From Bacteroidales bacterium UBA4331 (GTDB lineage Bacteria; Bacteroidota; Bacteroidia; Bacteroidales; Paludibacteraceae): a stretch of DNA of 64,000 nt. The notes below the pieces were generated by a model. That model had not been told where the DNA came from and did no database searches. It was given only the letters and a program-made list of their open reading frames with translations. Below are positions 42,587-52,375 of the stretch, piece after piece. Numbering within the stretch: position 1 is the stretch's first letter; each line of letters opens with the position of its first letter. The position numbers and the translations under genes are program-made. The stretch covers positions 1 to 64,000 of the forward strand of contig DGTR01000031.1 of the NCBI GenBank assembly GCA_002394395.1. Reading direction: 5' to 3'.

Positions 42587-44290
42587 ATGTTTCGTTTTGC
42601 AAATATAGATGTTTTATGGCTGCTGGTCAGCGTACCGGTCTTTTCCTTGGCCTACGTATGGTACACGCGCCTCAAACGCCGCCAGTTAGAGGAGTTCGGA
42701 GATAAGGAACTGGTGGCACAACTCATGCCGAACGCCAGCCGCGTGCGTCCGAATGTAAAGTTCTCGATTCTGATGGTGGCTCTGACGCTGCTCATCATCG
42801 CTGCCGCACGGCCGCAGTTCGGGCAATCCGAACGCACGGAGAAGCGGCAAGGTATCGAAGCCATCGTGGCGCTGGATATCTCCAACTCGATGCTGGCAGA
42901 AGATGTCGCGCCGAACCGTCTCGACCGCGCCAAACAGATGTTATCCAAGTTAATGGACAATATGGTGAACGACAAAGTGGGACTCGTCGTCTTTGCCGGA
43001 GATGCGTTTGTACAACTGCCGATCACCTGCGACTACGTCTCAGCGAAGATGTTCCTCAACACCATCAAACCCGAGCTCATCAAGACACAGGGTACCGCCA
43101 TCGGCGCGGCGCTGAGTACGTCCATCCGCTGTTTTGGCGAGCAGAGCGACGCCAGCCGTGCGATCATCCTCATCACCGATGGTGAGAACCACGAGGACGA
43201 TGCCGTAGCGGTAGCCAAACGCGCCAAAGAGGAAGGGATCCAAGTGCTGGTTGTCGGTATCGGTAAGCCCGAAGGCAGCCCGATTCCTGTAGCGGGTACG
43301 AATATCTTCATGAAGGACCGTCAGGGGAACGTCGTCGTGAGCCGTCTCAACGAAGACATGTGCCGCGAGATAGCGCAAGCCGGTGGAGGTATATACGTCC
43401 GTTGCGACAACTCGAATACAGCTACCAAGGCCATCCAGAAAGAGCTTGACAAACTCGCTACCCAAGAGATCGAGACCACCACTTATACCGACTACAACGA
43501 GCAGTTCCAGAGTTTTGCGCTCATCGCGTTACTGCTGCTCGTGATTGATTTCTTCATCTTCAACCGTAAGAACAAAATGATTACCCGTCTGGATATTTTC
43601 GGAGAGGGTTCGCGTCATGCGGTGACGGCCCTTTTGCTGCTCGTCAGCCTGAGCACTTTCGCGCAGAAAGAAGCATCGGACGTACGCCGCGGCAACCGCG
43701 AGTACAACAAGCAGAACTACACCGAGGCAGAAGTCAACTACCGCCGCGGTCTGGAGAAGAACAAGAACGGCTACGAGGCACATTATAACCTCGGCGACGC
43801 GCTCTTCAAACAAGATAAGTACGCGGACGCGCAGGCAGAGTTCGAGACCGCAGCGAAGATGCTGGATAAGAAGGAAGACAAGACCCGTTACGCCAAGGCG
43901 ATGCATAACATCGGTAACTGTCATTTCGCGCAGCAGCAGTACGACAAGGCCGTAGCCGCGTACCAGGAGTCGCTGCGCGCCAACCCTGCCGACGACGACA
44001 CGCGGTATAACCTCGTCAAATCGATGCAGATGTTGCAACAACAGCAGCAACAAAACCAACAGAATCAGGATCAGAAACAAGACCAGCAACAACAAGAACA
44101 ACAACAAAATCAGGACCAACAACAAGATCAGCAAGAGCAACAACAGCAGCAACAAGAACAAAACGACGACCAGATGGACAAAGAGACCGCGGAGCAGATC
44201 CTGCAGGCCCTCGAGCAAGACGAGCAAGATACCCAGGAGAAGATGCAGCGCCAGCAAGGTCGCAAACGTCGCGTAGAAAAAGAATGGTAA
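42587..44290 (+). CDS. BatB-BatC fusion: von Willebrand A domain joined to TPR protein with Gln-rich tail
   Basis: 567 residues. Residues 1-328 are BatB: two N-terminal spans, MIDAS D97-I-S99-N-S101, ILITDGENHEDD, and a C-terminal span ending FFIFNRKNK. Directly after it, M331 begins MITRLDIFGEGSRHAVTALLLLVSLSTFAQ, a signal-like segment, then TPR repeats (REYNKQNYTEAEVNYRRGL, EAHYNLGDALFKQDKYADAQAEF, YDKAVAAYQESLRANPADDDTRYNL) as in BatC. A Gln/Asp/Asn-rich run of about 55 residues (480-535) and a basic end follow. In relatives batB and batC are separate genes; here no stop separates them. Confidence 0.9.
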   Translation: MFRFANIDVLWLLVSVPVFSLAYVWYTRLKRRQLEEFGDKELVAQLMPNASRVRPNVKFSILMVALTLLIIAAARPQFGQSERTEKRQGIEAIVALDISNSMLAEDVAPNRLDRAKQMLSKLMDNMVNDKVGLVVFAGDAFVQLPITCDYVSAKMFLNTIKPELIKTQGTAIGAALSTSIRCFGEQSDASRAIILITDGENHEDDAVAVAKRAKEEGIQVLVVGIGKPEGSPIPVAGTNIFMKDRQGNVVVSRLNEDMCREIAQAGGGIYVRCDNSNTATKAIQKELDKLATQEIETTTYTDYNEQFQSFALIALLLLVIDFFIFNRKNKMITRLDIFGEGSRHAVTALLLLVSLSTFAQKEASDVRRGNREYNKQNYTEAEVNYRRGLEKNKNGYEAHYNLGDALFKQDKYADAQAEFETAAKMLDKKEDKTRYAKAMHNIGNCHFAQQQYDKAVAAYQESLRANPADDDTRYNLVKSMQMLQQQQQQNQQNQDQKQDQQQQEQQQNQDQQQDQQEQQQQQQEQNDDQMDKETAEQILQALEQDEQDTQEKMQRQQGRKRRVEKEW

Positions 44291-44292
44291 GT

Positions 44293-46146
44293 ATGAGAAA
44301 AATAATAACTATAGTATTCGCTTTCATTACCTTATCGGCTTTTGCGGATGAGGTGGTCTTCAAGGCGCAAGCGCCCAAACAAGTAGTGGTCGGTCGGCCG
44401 TTCCAGGTGACATACACCGTCAACCAACGGAGCCGCGACCTGCGGGCACCGGAGTTCACGGATTTCGATGTCCTCTCAGGTCCGTACACCTCGACCAGCA
44501 GCAGCACTTCGTTCGTCAACGGCAAACGTACCTCGTCCTTTGAGCAGACGTACACGTACATGCTCATGGCACAGAAAGCCGGTACGTTCACCATCGGTCC
44601 TGCGACCGTCAAAGTGGATGGCGAGCAGGTGCAGTCCAACGGCGTACGTATCCAAGTCCTGCCGGAGGACGAGCAAGCGGCGCAGAGCAGTCAGCCCTCA
44701 GCCGGCAGTCAAGCGAGTCAGCGTAGCCAGAGTACGCAATCGAGTTCCTCCGGAGCCGTTAACTCCGAGAACCTCTTCGTCCGTACCATCGCGTCCAAGC
44801 CCCGCGTGCACGAACAAGAGGCGCTGATGATCACGTACAAGCTCTACTTCGCGAACGTCGATGTAGCGCAGTTGACCAACAACACCAAGCTGCCGGAGTT
44901 CACGGGCTTCCTTAAGCAAGAGTTGGAGCAAGGCGAGATACAGACGGAGTTGGAGCACTATAACGGCCGCAACTATCAGACCGCCGTGCTCTATCGCACC
45001 ATCCTCTACCCGCAACACTCCGGAGACATCAAGATCGATCCGGCGAACTTCGAAGCCGTGCTGCGCGTGCAGACGCGGTCACAGGTGCGGTCGATCTTCG
45101 ATGATTTCTTCGGCTCTTACACCAACGTCACGAAGATGCTCACGGCTCCCGGCGTGACGATCCATGTAGCTGCGCTGCCGAGCGGTAAGCCTGCGGGCTT
45201 CAGCGGAGGCGTGGGTAAATTCACGCTGACGCCATCTATCTCGCAGACCGAGGTACAGACCAACGACGCCGTGACCATCAAGCTGGACATCTCCGGCGCA
45301 GGAAACATGAAACTGCTCAAGACCCCGGCTATCGATTGGCCCGAAGGCTTCGAGCCGTACGATCCGAAGGTGACGAATAACTTCAATACCACCACTTCGG
45401 GCGTTAGCGGCACCAAGTCCATCGAGTACCTGGCGATCCCGCGTAGCGCTGGAGAATACACGATTCCTGCAGTACACTTCAGCTATTTCGACATCGACGA
45501 GAAAGCCTACAAGACCCTCTCGACACCTGAGTACACCATCCTCGTGAAACGCGGTGCCGGTGCTTCATCCAACGCGGGCAGCGAAGAAGGAGCGGTCGTT
45601 TATCATGCCCAGAAAGAGGACATCAAACAACTCGGTTCCGACATTCGGTACATCGATACGAAAAAGCCTAAGTCATCCAACATCAAACATCAGGTATCAG
45701 ACATCAACCATATATGGTTGTTCTACGTCATACCGGCGTTCATCGCCCTGATTCTCTTGGTTGTTCTGCGCAAGCAGATCAAGGAGAACGCCGATTTGGC
45801 ACGGGTTCGTTACAAGAAAGCCAACAAGGTAGCCAAGAAGCGTCTCAAAGCTGCTGCCGCAGCGCTCAAAGCGAACGACAAGGATCATTTCTACGAAGAG
45901 ATCGAGCGCGCTGCGTGGACCTACCTCTCCGACCGGCTCTCTATCCCGACAGCCGACCTCAACAAGGAAAATATAGCGTCTCTGCTCGCGCAGAAGAACG
46001 TGCCGGAAGCGATTATCACGGAGGTAAAGAACGTCCTCTCGACGGCAGAGTTCGCGCGTTACGCACCGACTACCGACCACGCGATGGACGACCTCTACGA
46101 GGCGACAACCAACATCATTAACAAACTCGAGGAACAGAAATTATGA
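44293..46146 (+). CDS. batD: BatD (aerotolerance operon beta-sandwich membrane protein)
   Basis: 617 residues from ATG 44293, three bases after the batBC stop; an in-frame ATG at 44284 overlaps that gene. A signal peptide (ending LSAFA) is followed by a long periplasmic series of beta-sandwich domains (VVGRPFQVTYTVNQRSRDLRAPEFTDF is the family start), one membrane span (about 475-493, LFYVIPAFIALILLVVL) and a helical cytoplasmic tail. A repeat-like stretch of CATCAAACATCAG words at about 45670-45712 encodes SNIKHQVSDINH just before the span. The stop overlaps batE by ATGA. Confidence 0.9.
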   Translation: MRKIITIVFAFITLSAFADEVVFKAQAPKQVVVGRPFQVTYTVNQRSRDLRAPEFTDFDVLSGPYTSTSSSTSFVNGKRTSSFEQTYTYMLMAQKAGTFTIGPATVKVDGEQVQSNGVRIQVLPEDEQAAQSSQPSAGSQASQRSQSTQSSSSGAVNSENLFVRTIASKPRVHEQEALMITYKLYFANVDVAQLTNNTKLPEFTGFLKQELEQGEIQTELEHYNGRNYQTAVLYRTILYPQHSGDIKIDPANFEAVLRVQTRSQVRSIFDDFFGSYTNVTKMLTAPGVTIHVAALPSGKPAGFSGGVGKFTLTPSISQTEVQTNDAVTIKLDISGAGNMKLLKTPAIDWPEGFEPYDPKVTNNFNTTTSGVSGTKSIEYLAIPRSAGEYTIPAVHFSYFDIDEKAYKTLSTPEYTILVKRGAGASSNAGSEEGAVVYHAQKEDIKQLGSDIRYIDTKKPKSSNIKHQVSDINHIWLFYVIPAFIALILLVVLRKQIKENADLARVRYKKANKVAKKRLKAAAAALKANDKDHFYEEIERAAWTYLSDRLSIPTADLNKENIASLLAQKNVPEAIITEVKNVLSTAEFARYAPTTDHAMDDLYEATTNIINKLEEQKL

Positions 46147-46910
46147 AATATCTAAATAACTTCGGTATATCGGTATATCGATATATCGTTATATCGGTCT
46201 TTTTCATCTGCAGTTCAGCCCTTTTTGCCCAGGACGCTTTTGACGCAGCGAACGCGGCATACGCGGACGGTCGCTACGAAGAGGCGGCGGCGATGTATCA
46301 GTCGCTCTTGGACGAGCAGCCCGATGCAACCCTTTATTACAACCTCGGCAACGCCCGTTTCAAACAAGGCGAGCTGGCACAAGCCATCCTCAACTACGAG
46401 CGTGCGCTGCGTCTCAAGCCTAACTACAAGGATGCGCAGTACAACTTGGCTTTTGCGCAATCGCGCATCACGGATAACATCGTTGAGCAGGATTTCTTCC
46501 TCTCTTCCTGGGCCCGCACGGTGCGCAACAATCTCAGCGAGCGCACGTGGTGGAGCACCTCCATCGGGCTTTTCATCTGCGCCCTGATTGCCCTCCTTCT
46601 CTTCTTGCTCGGTCGCGAGTTATGGCTGCGTAAGACAGCTTTCCACGTAGCATGGATAGCGCTTCTCTTCTCCCTCATAGCCGGGCTCAACGCAGGCTCC
46701 CTCCATCAACGAAACACCCTGCGCAATGAGGCTATCATCACACAGGGTGTCGTTAATGTCAAGTCTTCTCCTGATCGTTCAGGTACCGACCTCTTCACTA
46801 TTCACGAGGGTACGAAAGTGACCATTCGTGAGACTCTCGGCGAGTGGGTCAACGTGCGCGTCGGCTCGAACGAGGGCTGGATGAAGTCTGGTTATCTTGA
46901 GAGGATCTAG
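46143..46910 (+). CDS. batE: BatE: TPR and SH3-domain membrane protein
   Basis: 255 residues. The signal region (about 1-30) is encoded partly by an 8-nt TATATCGG tandem repeat (46164-46198). TPR repeats follow (about 31-110, with ATLYYNLGNARFKQGELAQAILNYERAL), then two membrane spans (about 139-158 and 165-187) and a bacterial SH3 domain at the end (VNVKSSPDRSGTDLFTIHEGTKVTIRETLGEWVNVRVGSNEGWMKSGYLERI). It is the last gene of the bat operon. Its final 62 bases overlap, tail to tail, with the opposing lipoprotein gene. Confidence 0.9.
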   Translation: MKYLNNFGISVYRYIVISVFFICSSALFAQDAFDAANAAYADGRYEEAAAMYQSLLDEQPDATLYYNLGNARFKQGELAQAILNYERALRLKPNYKDAQYNLAFAQSRITDNIVEQDFFLSSWARTVRNNLSERTWWSTSIGLFICALIALLLFLLGRELWLRKTAFHVAWIALLFSLIAGLNAGSLHQRNTLRNEAIITQGVVNVKSSPDRSGTDLFTIHEGTKVTIRETLGEWVNVRVGSNEGWMKSGYLERI

Positions 46911-48180
46911 TACCGCTGGTACGAGTGGACGTTCCGCTCGTACGGGTACTTGTACCGCTTGTTCGCGTAGAAGTACTGCTCGTGCGCGTAGAAGTTCCGC
47001 TCGTACGGCTGGAGTTTCCGCTCTCGCGCTTCACAGTCGTTGTACGGCCTGTACTGTCGGTGGTCTTCACCGTGGTGCGGGTCGTACCGCTTTTATTCAC
47101 ACGCGTATCGATCGTCGTTCCGGGCGTCGGAGTCTTCGTGCGCGAAGAGCCCGATGCTCCGCTGGTACGCGTCGAGGTACTCGTAGTACTGCTCTTTGCC
47201 GGCGTCGAGGTCTTTGAAGTCGTGGCTGTTGTGGTGCCGCTGGTACGCGTCGAGGTACTTGGTTTGTCACTCGTACGCGCACTACTCTTCTCTACCTCGG
47301 TACGCAGCTGAGCCGCGTTACGAACACTCACGCCGGACGAAGCCGCCGTACGGGTCACGCGGCGCTCGAAAGAGTTATCCGGGTGCTGTACACCGTAGTC
47401 ATTCCTGCGATGCGACTGCGTCATCTCCGTATAACCGCTATAGAAAGGCTTGGAGGGGTAGTCGCAGTGGTGACAGTAGTGATGGTTGCTCATGTACGTC
47501 GTCACGTATGCCTGGTAATGGTTGATAACCACCGGCTTAGGCTGCGTGTAATACGACGGGTAGTAGCCGTAGTAGTACGGCGAGGACCAAACGGCGTACG
47601 TCGTGTGACCGTACACATTCCACATCGGCGGACGTCTCACAAACACAGGACGGACGATGTAGTTATAACCATACAGATACGGATCACCGATCACCTCCAC
47701 ATAAAGCACGTCCGGACGGCGTTCTGCCACCAGCGTTGCTATATCCTGGAACATGCCCGGAGCCACACACGCCTGCAACAACAAGGTGTGGTAGTACCCG
47801 CGGGAAGTCTCAATAACGCGGATGTAATCAATCCATCCGTCGCGATTGAGGTCGAGGTTATTGATCATGTACCGGCTGGAGTTTAGAATCTGCTCAAACT
47901 CTCTGACAGAGTTCGACTCCGCAAAAGCCGCAGCTACCGCGTTGAGGTCCAGCGAGAAACACAGATCGGTGTTGTAGTTAGTTACTGTAAAGGTCGTCAC
48001 CGTCGTCACTTTCGGTGCCGGCGTCGTCACGGTTGTCACGTATGTCGGCTGTTGAACCGGCTGAGAAACCACTACCGGTTTCTCACGCACCACTACTACC
48101 GGTTCAGAGACCGTTCGGATGGTCGTCCAGCAGCCGGTCAACACCACTGCTGCCAGAACTAATAATACTATTTTTTTCAT
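46849..48180 (-). CDS. Lipoprotein with Ser/Thr/Arg-rich repetitive C-terminal tail
   Basis: 443 residues from ATG 48180. The lipobox is LTGC (Cys17), followed by a Val/Thr/Pro-rich linker (VVVVREKPVVVSQPVQQP). A compact domain at about 75-165 has LCFSLDLNAVAAAFAESNSVREFEQILN and NNLDLNRDGWIDYIRVIE, an EF-hand-like calcium loop, a pattern common in hypothetical Bacteroidetes lipoproteins. A Tyr/His-rich segment comes next. The last ~150 residues are low complexity, with a tandem TRTSGTS unit near the end. The final ~20 residues are encoded antisense to the 3' end of batE. Function unknown. Confidence 0.75.
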   Translation of the reverse strand: MKKIVLLVLAAVVLTGCWTTIRTVSEPVVVVREKPVVVSQPVQQPTYVTTVTTPAPKVTTVTTFTVTNYNTDLCFSLDLNAVAAAFAESNSVREFEQILNSSRYMINNLDLNRDGWIDYIRVIETSRGYYHTLLLQACVAPGMFQDIATLVAERRPDVLYVEVIGDPYLYGYNYIVRPVFVRRPPMWNVYGHTTYAVWSSPYYYGYYPSYYTQPKPVVINHYQAYVTTYMSNHHYCHHCDYPSKPFYSGYTEMTQSHRRNDYGVQHPDNSFERRVTRTAASSGVSVRNAAQLRTEVEKSSARTSDKPSTSTRTSGTTTATTSKTSTPAKSSTTSTSTRTSGASGSSRTKTPTPGTTIDTRVNKSGTTRTTVKTTDSTGRTTTVKRESGNSSRTSGTSTRTSSTSTRTSGTSTRTSGTSTRTSGTRSSQDNQTSSSPRSSRRAR

Positions 48181-48205
48181 GCCATTACACATTAAACATC
48201 ACACA

Positions 48206-50866
48206 TTACAGCGTCTTCGCTACTTCGATCTCCTCAAAGGCCTCGAGTATATCGCCTTCTTTGAGGTCGTCGTAAGCCTTGAGGCTCAGACCGCACTCGG
48301 TGTTCACACCGGCTTCCTTGATATCGTCCTTGACGTGTTTGAGAGAAGCTAACTCAGCGGTCTTGATCACGATACCGTCACGGATGACGCGTACCTTGTT
48401 GCCGCGTTTGATCTTACCCTCACGCACAATACATCCGGCAATCGTGCCCACTTTGGAGATGTGGAACGTCTGCAGCACCTCGAGCGTTGCCGTCACTTCT
48501 TCCTTCACCTCCGGAGCCAACATACCTTCCATAGCGGCCTTGACCTCGTTGATAGCGTCGTAGATGATGGAGTAGATACGGATATCCACCTCCTCCGTCT
48601 CCGCCATCTTTCGGGCTGTACCGGTCGGACGGACGTTAAAGCCGACGATGATCGCATCCGAAGCCGCAGCCAGCATCACATCGCTGTCGCTGATGGCACC
48701 CACGGCGCCATGGATGACGTTCACCTGGATATTCTCCGTCGAGAGTTTCAAGAGCGAGTCTTTGATAGCCTCTACCGAACCGTCCACATCGGCCTTGACG
48801 ATGATATTCAACTCCTTGAAATCGCCGATTGCCAGACGCCGTCCGATCTCCTCGAGACCCACGTGTTTCTTCGTGCGGATACTCTGCTCGCGTTGCAGTT
48901 GCTCACGTTTATTCGCAATCTCACGCGCCTCTTGCTCCGTCGGCAGCACGTTAAACTCGTCACCGGCCTGCGGCGCACCGTTCAGACCGAGGATCGAACA
49001 AGGCTCACCCGGACGTACCTCGGTGATCTTCTGTCCGCGCTCATTGAACATCGCCTTGATACGGCCGTGCGACGTTCCGGCAAGGATAATATCGCCCATA
49101 TGCAGCGTTCCGTCCTGAACCAGCAGCGTAGCTACATAACCGCGGCCTTTGTCCAGCGACGACTCGATGACTGAACCTTTTGCACGTCTCTTCGGATTAG
49201 CCTTGAGGTCAAGCATCTCCGCCTCGAGCAGCACTTTCTCCAAGAGTTCGTAAACGCCCGTTCCTTTCTTCGCGGAGATCTCCTGGCACTGATATTTACC
49301 GCCCCAGTCCTCCACAAGGATATTCATGTTACTCAGCTGCTCGCGGATCTTATCAGGGTTAGCTCCGGGCTTATCCACTTTGTTAATGGCGAAGACCATC
49401 GGTACACCTGCCGCCTGAGCGTGGTTGATTGCCTCGATGGTCTGTGGCATAACCGCATCGTCCGCAGCAATGATGATGATTGCGATATCCGTCACTTTCG
49501 CACCACGTGCACGCATCGCCGTGAAGGCCGCGTGACCCGGGGTATCCAGGAACGTAATATGCTGACCGTTCTTCAGTTTGACGTTATACGCACCGATGTG
49601 CTGGGTGATACCACCGGCCTCACCGGCAATCACATTCGCGTTACGGATGTGGTCCAGAAGCGACGTCTTACCGTGATCCACGTGTCCCATGACCGTGACG
49701 ATCGGGCAGCGCGGTTCTATATCCTCTTCGTTCACCACCTCATCCGCGTTGATCTCATCCGCCACGTGTGCAGAGACATATTCCGTCTGGAAGCCGAACT
49801 CCTCGGCCACGAGGTTGATTGTCTCGGCGTCAAGACGCTGGTTGATCGACACAAACAGGCCAAGGCTCATACAGGTACCGATAATCTTGTTCACCGGCAC
49901 ATTCATCATCACCGCCAGGTCGTTGGCCGTCACGAACTCCGTCAATTTCAGCACTTTGGATTGCTCCTGCGCCTCCATCACTTCGAGTTCATGCTTCTCA
50001 CGCTCCTGCTCGCGACGCTCGCGTTTATATTTTGAGGTGTTGGACTTGTTCTGCTTCTGCTGGAGGCGGTTGAGCGTCTCCTTCAGAGCCTTATCCACCT
50101 CTTCCTGCGTAGCCTCGCGAGGTTGGTTCTTCTTGTTCTTCTTGCCGGCCTGATTACGTTTGTCGTTAGGATCGACCTTCGCCGCATTGGCCTTGAACCG
50201 CTCACGTTTACGTTTCTCTGCCGCAGCTTGTTGCTGAGCCTGCTGCGCCTGCTGACGCTCCTCACGCTCTTTGCGTTTCTGCTCTTTGGTCTTCTTCGCC
50301 GGACGAGTAGAGGTGTCGATGGAATCCAGGTCGATCTTTCCGATCACCTTCGGTCCATCGGTCACTTCGGGCTTGCTCAACGTGAAGATCTTCGGCTTGG
50401 GTTTCTCCTGCGGCTTCTCCTGAGCTTTGGCTTGCTCCCGAGCCTGCGCCTGAGCTTTCTCCGCTTCGCGCTTGGCTTCAGCCGCTTTCGCTTCTTCCTC
50501 TGCTTGCTTGGCTTTCGCCGCACGTTCTGCTTCCTCTGCTGCACGCTTGGCCTCAGCCTCTGCCGCACGTTTGGCTGCCTCTTCAGCGGCTTTCTTCGCT
50601 GCCTCTGCTTCCGCCGCACGACGAGCTGCTTCAGCCGCCTCTTTCTCTGCCGCCTCACGAGCCTGACGCTCTGCTGCCTGACGGTCCGCCTCAATCTTCA
50701 ATGCCACATCCTTGCTGAACTCTTTTGCCAGCAACAGATACAGATCATCATCGATGCGCACGTTCGGATCCGAAGCAATAGGATGACCGTTCTTCTCGCA
50801 CCACGCAGTGAGAGTCGCCATGCCTATATTTAATTCTTTACATGCTTTTATTAACTTTATCGCCAT
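48206..50866 (-). CDS. infB: Translation initiation factor IF-2
   Basis: 886 residues. The short N-terminal helical domain (IKACKELNIGMATLTAWCEKNG) is typical of Bacteroidetes IF-2. It is followed by a long Ala/Lys/Glu-rich coiled region (about 60-270), then the G domain with VTVMGHVDHGKTSLLDHIR, DTPGHAAF and INKVDKPG, and domains II-IV (VIHGAVGAISDSDVMLA, FHISKVGTIAGCIVREGKIKRGNKVRVIRDG). It places initiator tRNA on the 30S subunit and promotes subunit joining. It is the third gene of rimP-nusA-infB, in the usual order. Confidence 0.97.
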   Translation of the reverse strand: MAIKLIKACKELNIGMATLTAWCEKNGHPIASDPNVRIDDDLYLLLAKEFSKDVALKIEADRQAAERQAREAAEKEAAEAARRAAEAEAAKKAAEEAAKRAAEAEAKRAAEEAERAAKAKQAEEEAKAAEAKREAEKAQAQAREQAKAQEKPQEKPKPKIFTLSKPEVTDGPKVIGKIDLDSIDTSTRPAKKTKEQKRKEREERQQAQQAQQQAAAEKRKRERFKANAAKVDPNDKRNQAGKKNKKNQPREATQEEVDKALKETLNRLQQKQNKSNTSKYKRERREQEREKHELEVMEAQEQSKVLKLTEFVTANDLAVMMNVPVNKIIGTCMSLGLFVSINQRLDAETINLVAEEFGFQTEYVSAHVADEINADEVVNEEDIEPRCPIVTVMGHVDHGKTSLLDHIRNANVIAGEAGGITQHIGAYNVKLKNGQHITFLDTPGHAAFTAMRARGAKVTDIAIIIIAADDAVMPQTIEAINHAQAAGVPMVFAINKVDKPGANPDKIREQLSNMNILVEDWGGKYQCQEISAKKGTGVYELLEKVLLEAEMLDLKANPKRRAKGSVIESSLDKGRGYVATLLVQDGTLHMGDIILAGTSHGRIKAMFNERGQKITEVRPGEPCSILGLNGAPQAGDEFNVLPTEQEAREIANKREQLQREQSIRTKKHVGLEEIGRRLAIGDFKELNIIVKADVDGSVEAIKDSLLKLSTENIQVNVIHGAVGAISDSDVMLAAASDAIIVGFNVRPTGTARKMAETEEVDIRIYSIIYDAINEVKAAMEGMLAPEVKEEVTATLEVLQTFHISKVGTIAGCIVREGKIKRGNKVRVIRDGIVIKTAELASLKHVKDDIKEAGVNTECGLSLKAYDDLKEGDILEAFEEIEVAKTL

Positions 50867-51006
50867 AAATAATTTACAATTTAAAATTTACAATTTACAA
50901 AGCTTTCTAACAGTTTGGTACTATCTCGTTTGTCCGTACAGGTCTTACGGGTTCGTACCAGCCCCGCAAGCCCTTTGTTAATTGTACATTGTGAATTGTG
51001 AATTGC

Positions 51007-52269
51007 TTAGTCATTCGCAAACTCCGCCGACAAGATGCGAAGCACCTCGTCGATGGTCTCCTCCTCGAGGTCTGTACGACGCAGCAAGTCCTCCTTGCTC
51101 GTGCCCAGTACCTCTTTGGCGGTGTCCAGACCGATAGCCTTGAAGGCATCGATGACCCACTGATCGATCTCGTCGTTGAACTCGTCGAGGTAGATATCAT
51201 CCAGATCCTCCTCATCGATCTCACGGTAAACATCGATCTCATAGCCCGTCAGCATGGACGCCAACTTCACGTTGTAACCGCCCTTACCGATTGCCATACT
51301 TACCTCTTCCGGCAACAGATAAACACTCGCCTTCTTGTTCTCCTCGTCAATCTCCATCGTGCGGATCTTCGCAGGAGCCAGCGCACGCTGGATATACAGA
51401 TTGACGTTCGGCGTGTAGTTGATCACGTCGATGTTCTCGTTACGCAACTCACGCACGATACCATGAATACGCGCACCCTTAACGCCCACACAAGCGCCTA
51501 CCGGGTCGATGCGCTCGTCAAACGTCTCTACGGCCACTTTGGCACGCTCTCCCGGGATACGGGCGATGTTCTTAATCGCTATCAGACCCTCTTTCACCTC
51601 CGGAACCTCTTGCTCGAACAAACGCTGCAGGAACAACGGAGCCGTACGGCTCAGGATGATCTTCGGGTTCTGGTTTTTGTTATCTACCTGAACCACTACC
51701 GCGCGAACCATCTCTCCTTTGCGGTAGAAATCCGTCGGGATCTGGTTCTGTTTCGGCAGGTAGAGCTCGTTGCCCTCTTCGTCGAGCAGCAGCATCTCTT
51801 TCTTCCACACCTGGTAGAGTTCACCCGTCACAACCTGACCGATCATCTCTTTGTACTTCTGATAAAGCACCTCTTTCTGCAGCTCCAGGATCTTCGATGC
51901 CAAGGTCTGACGCAGGTTCAGGATCATACGGCGACCAAACGAAGCCAGCTCCACTTTATCCGTCACCTCTTCGCCGATCTCTGCCTCGTCATCCAACAAC
52001 AAGGCGTCACTCAGCGCAATCTGCGTATCCGGGTTCGCCACGTCGCCATCCTCCATCACCAGACGGTTACGGTAGATCTCCAAGTCACCCTTGTCCGGGT
52101 TCACGATCACCGTGTAGTCCGCCGTCGGACCGTACATCTTTGCAATAACGCTCTTGAACGACTCCTCCAACACCGTGATAAGGGTCTGTTTGTCAATGCG
52201 TTTGAAGTCTTTAAACTCCGAGAAAATGTCAATCAAATTGATCGACTCTTGATTTTTTTCTGTTGCCAT
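51007..52269 (-). CDS. nusA: Transcription termination/antitermination factor NusA
   Basis: 420 residues. The N-terminal RNA polymerase-binding domain is followed by an S1 domain (about 135-200) and two KH domains (GACVGVKGARIHGIVRELRNENIDVI and SMAIGKGGYNVKLASMLTGYEIDVY). A short acidic tail contains DEFNDEIDQWVIDAFKAIG and a helix-hairpin-like end. It modulates pausing and termination. The position between rimP and infB is canonical. Confidence 0.97.
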   Translation of the reverse strand: MATEKNQESINLIDIFSEFKDFKRIDKQTLITVLEESFKSVIAKMYGPTADYTVIVNPDKGDLEIYRNRLVMEDGDVANPDTQIALSDALLLDDEAEIGEEVTDKVELASFGRRMILNLRQTLASKILELQKEVLYQKYKEMIGQVVTGELYQVWKKEMLLLDEEGNELYLPKQNQIPTDFYRKGEMVRAVVVQVDNKNQNPKIILSRTAPLFLQRLFEQEVPEVKEGLIAIKNIARIPGERAKVAVETFDERIDPVGACVGVKGARIHGIVRELRNENIDVINYTPNVNLYIQRALAPAKIRTMEIDEENKKASVYLLPEEVSMAIGKGGYNVKLASMLTGYEIDVYREIDEEDLDDIYLDEFNDEIDQWVIDAFKAIGLDTAKEVLGTSKEDLLRRTDLEEETIDEVLRILSAEFAND

Positions 52270-52304
52270 TTTTTGATATATTGTTAAATTTATTTCTCTT
52301 TATC

Positions 52305-52375
52305 TCTAGTGCTCCTAGGGCTTCTAGGGTTTCTAGTGTTTCTAGTGCTTCTAGGGCATCTAGCCTCCTACTCTC
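52305..52375. repeat. 9-nt tandem repeat between rimP and nusA
   Basis: About seven units of (G/A)(C/T)TTCTAGG-like nonamers fill the gap between the two cotranscribed genes. Confidence 0.85.

Noticed and set aside
43529..44257. Leucine-rich minus-strand frame (242 codons) opposite batBC, looking like a membrane protein
   Set aside because: The poly-leucine run is just the complement of the CAA/CAG glutamine codons of the BatC tail.
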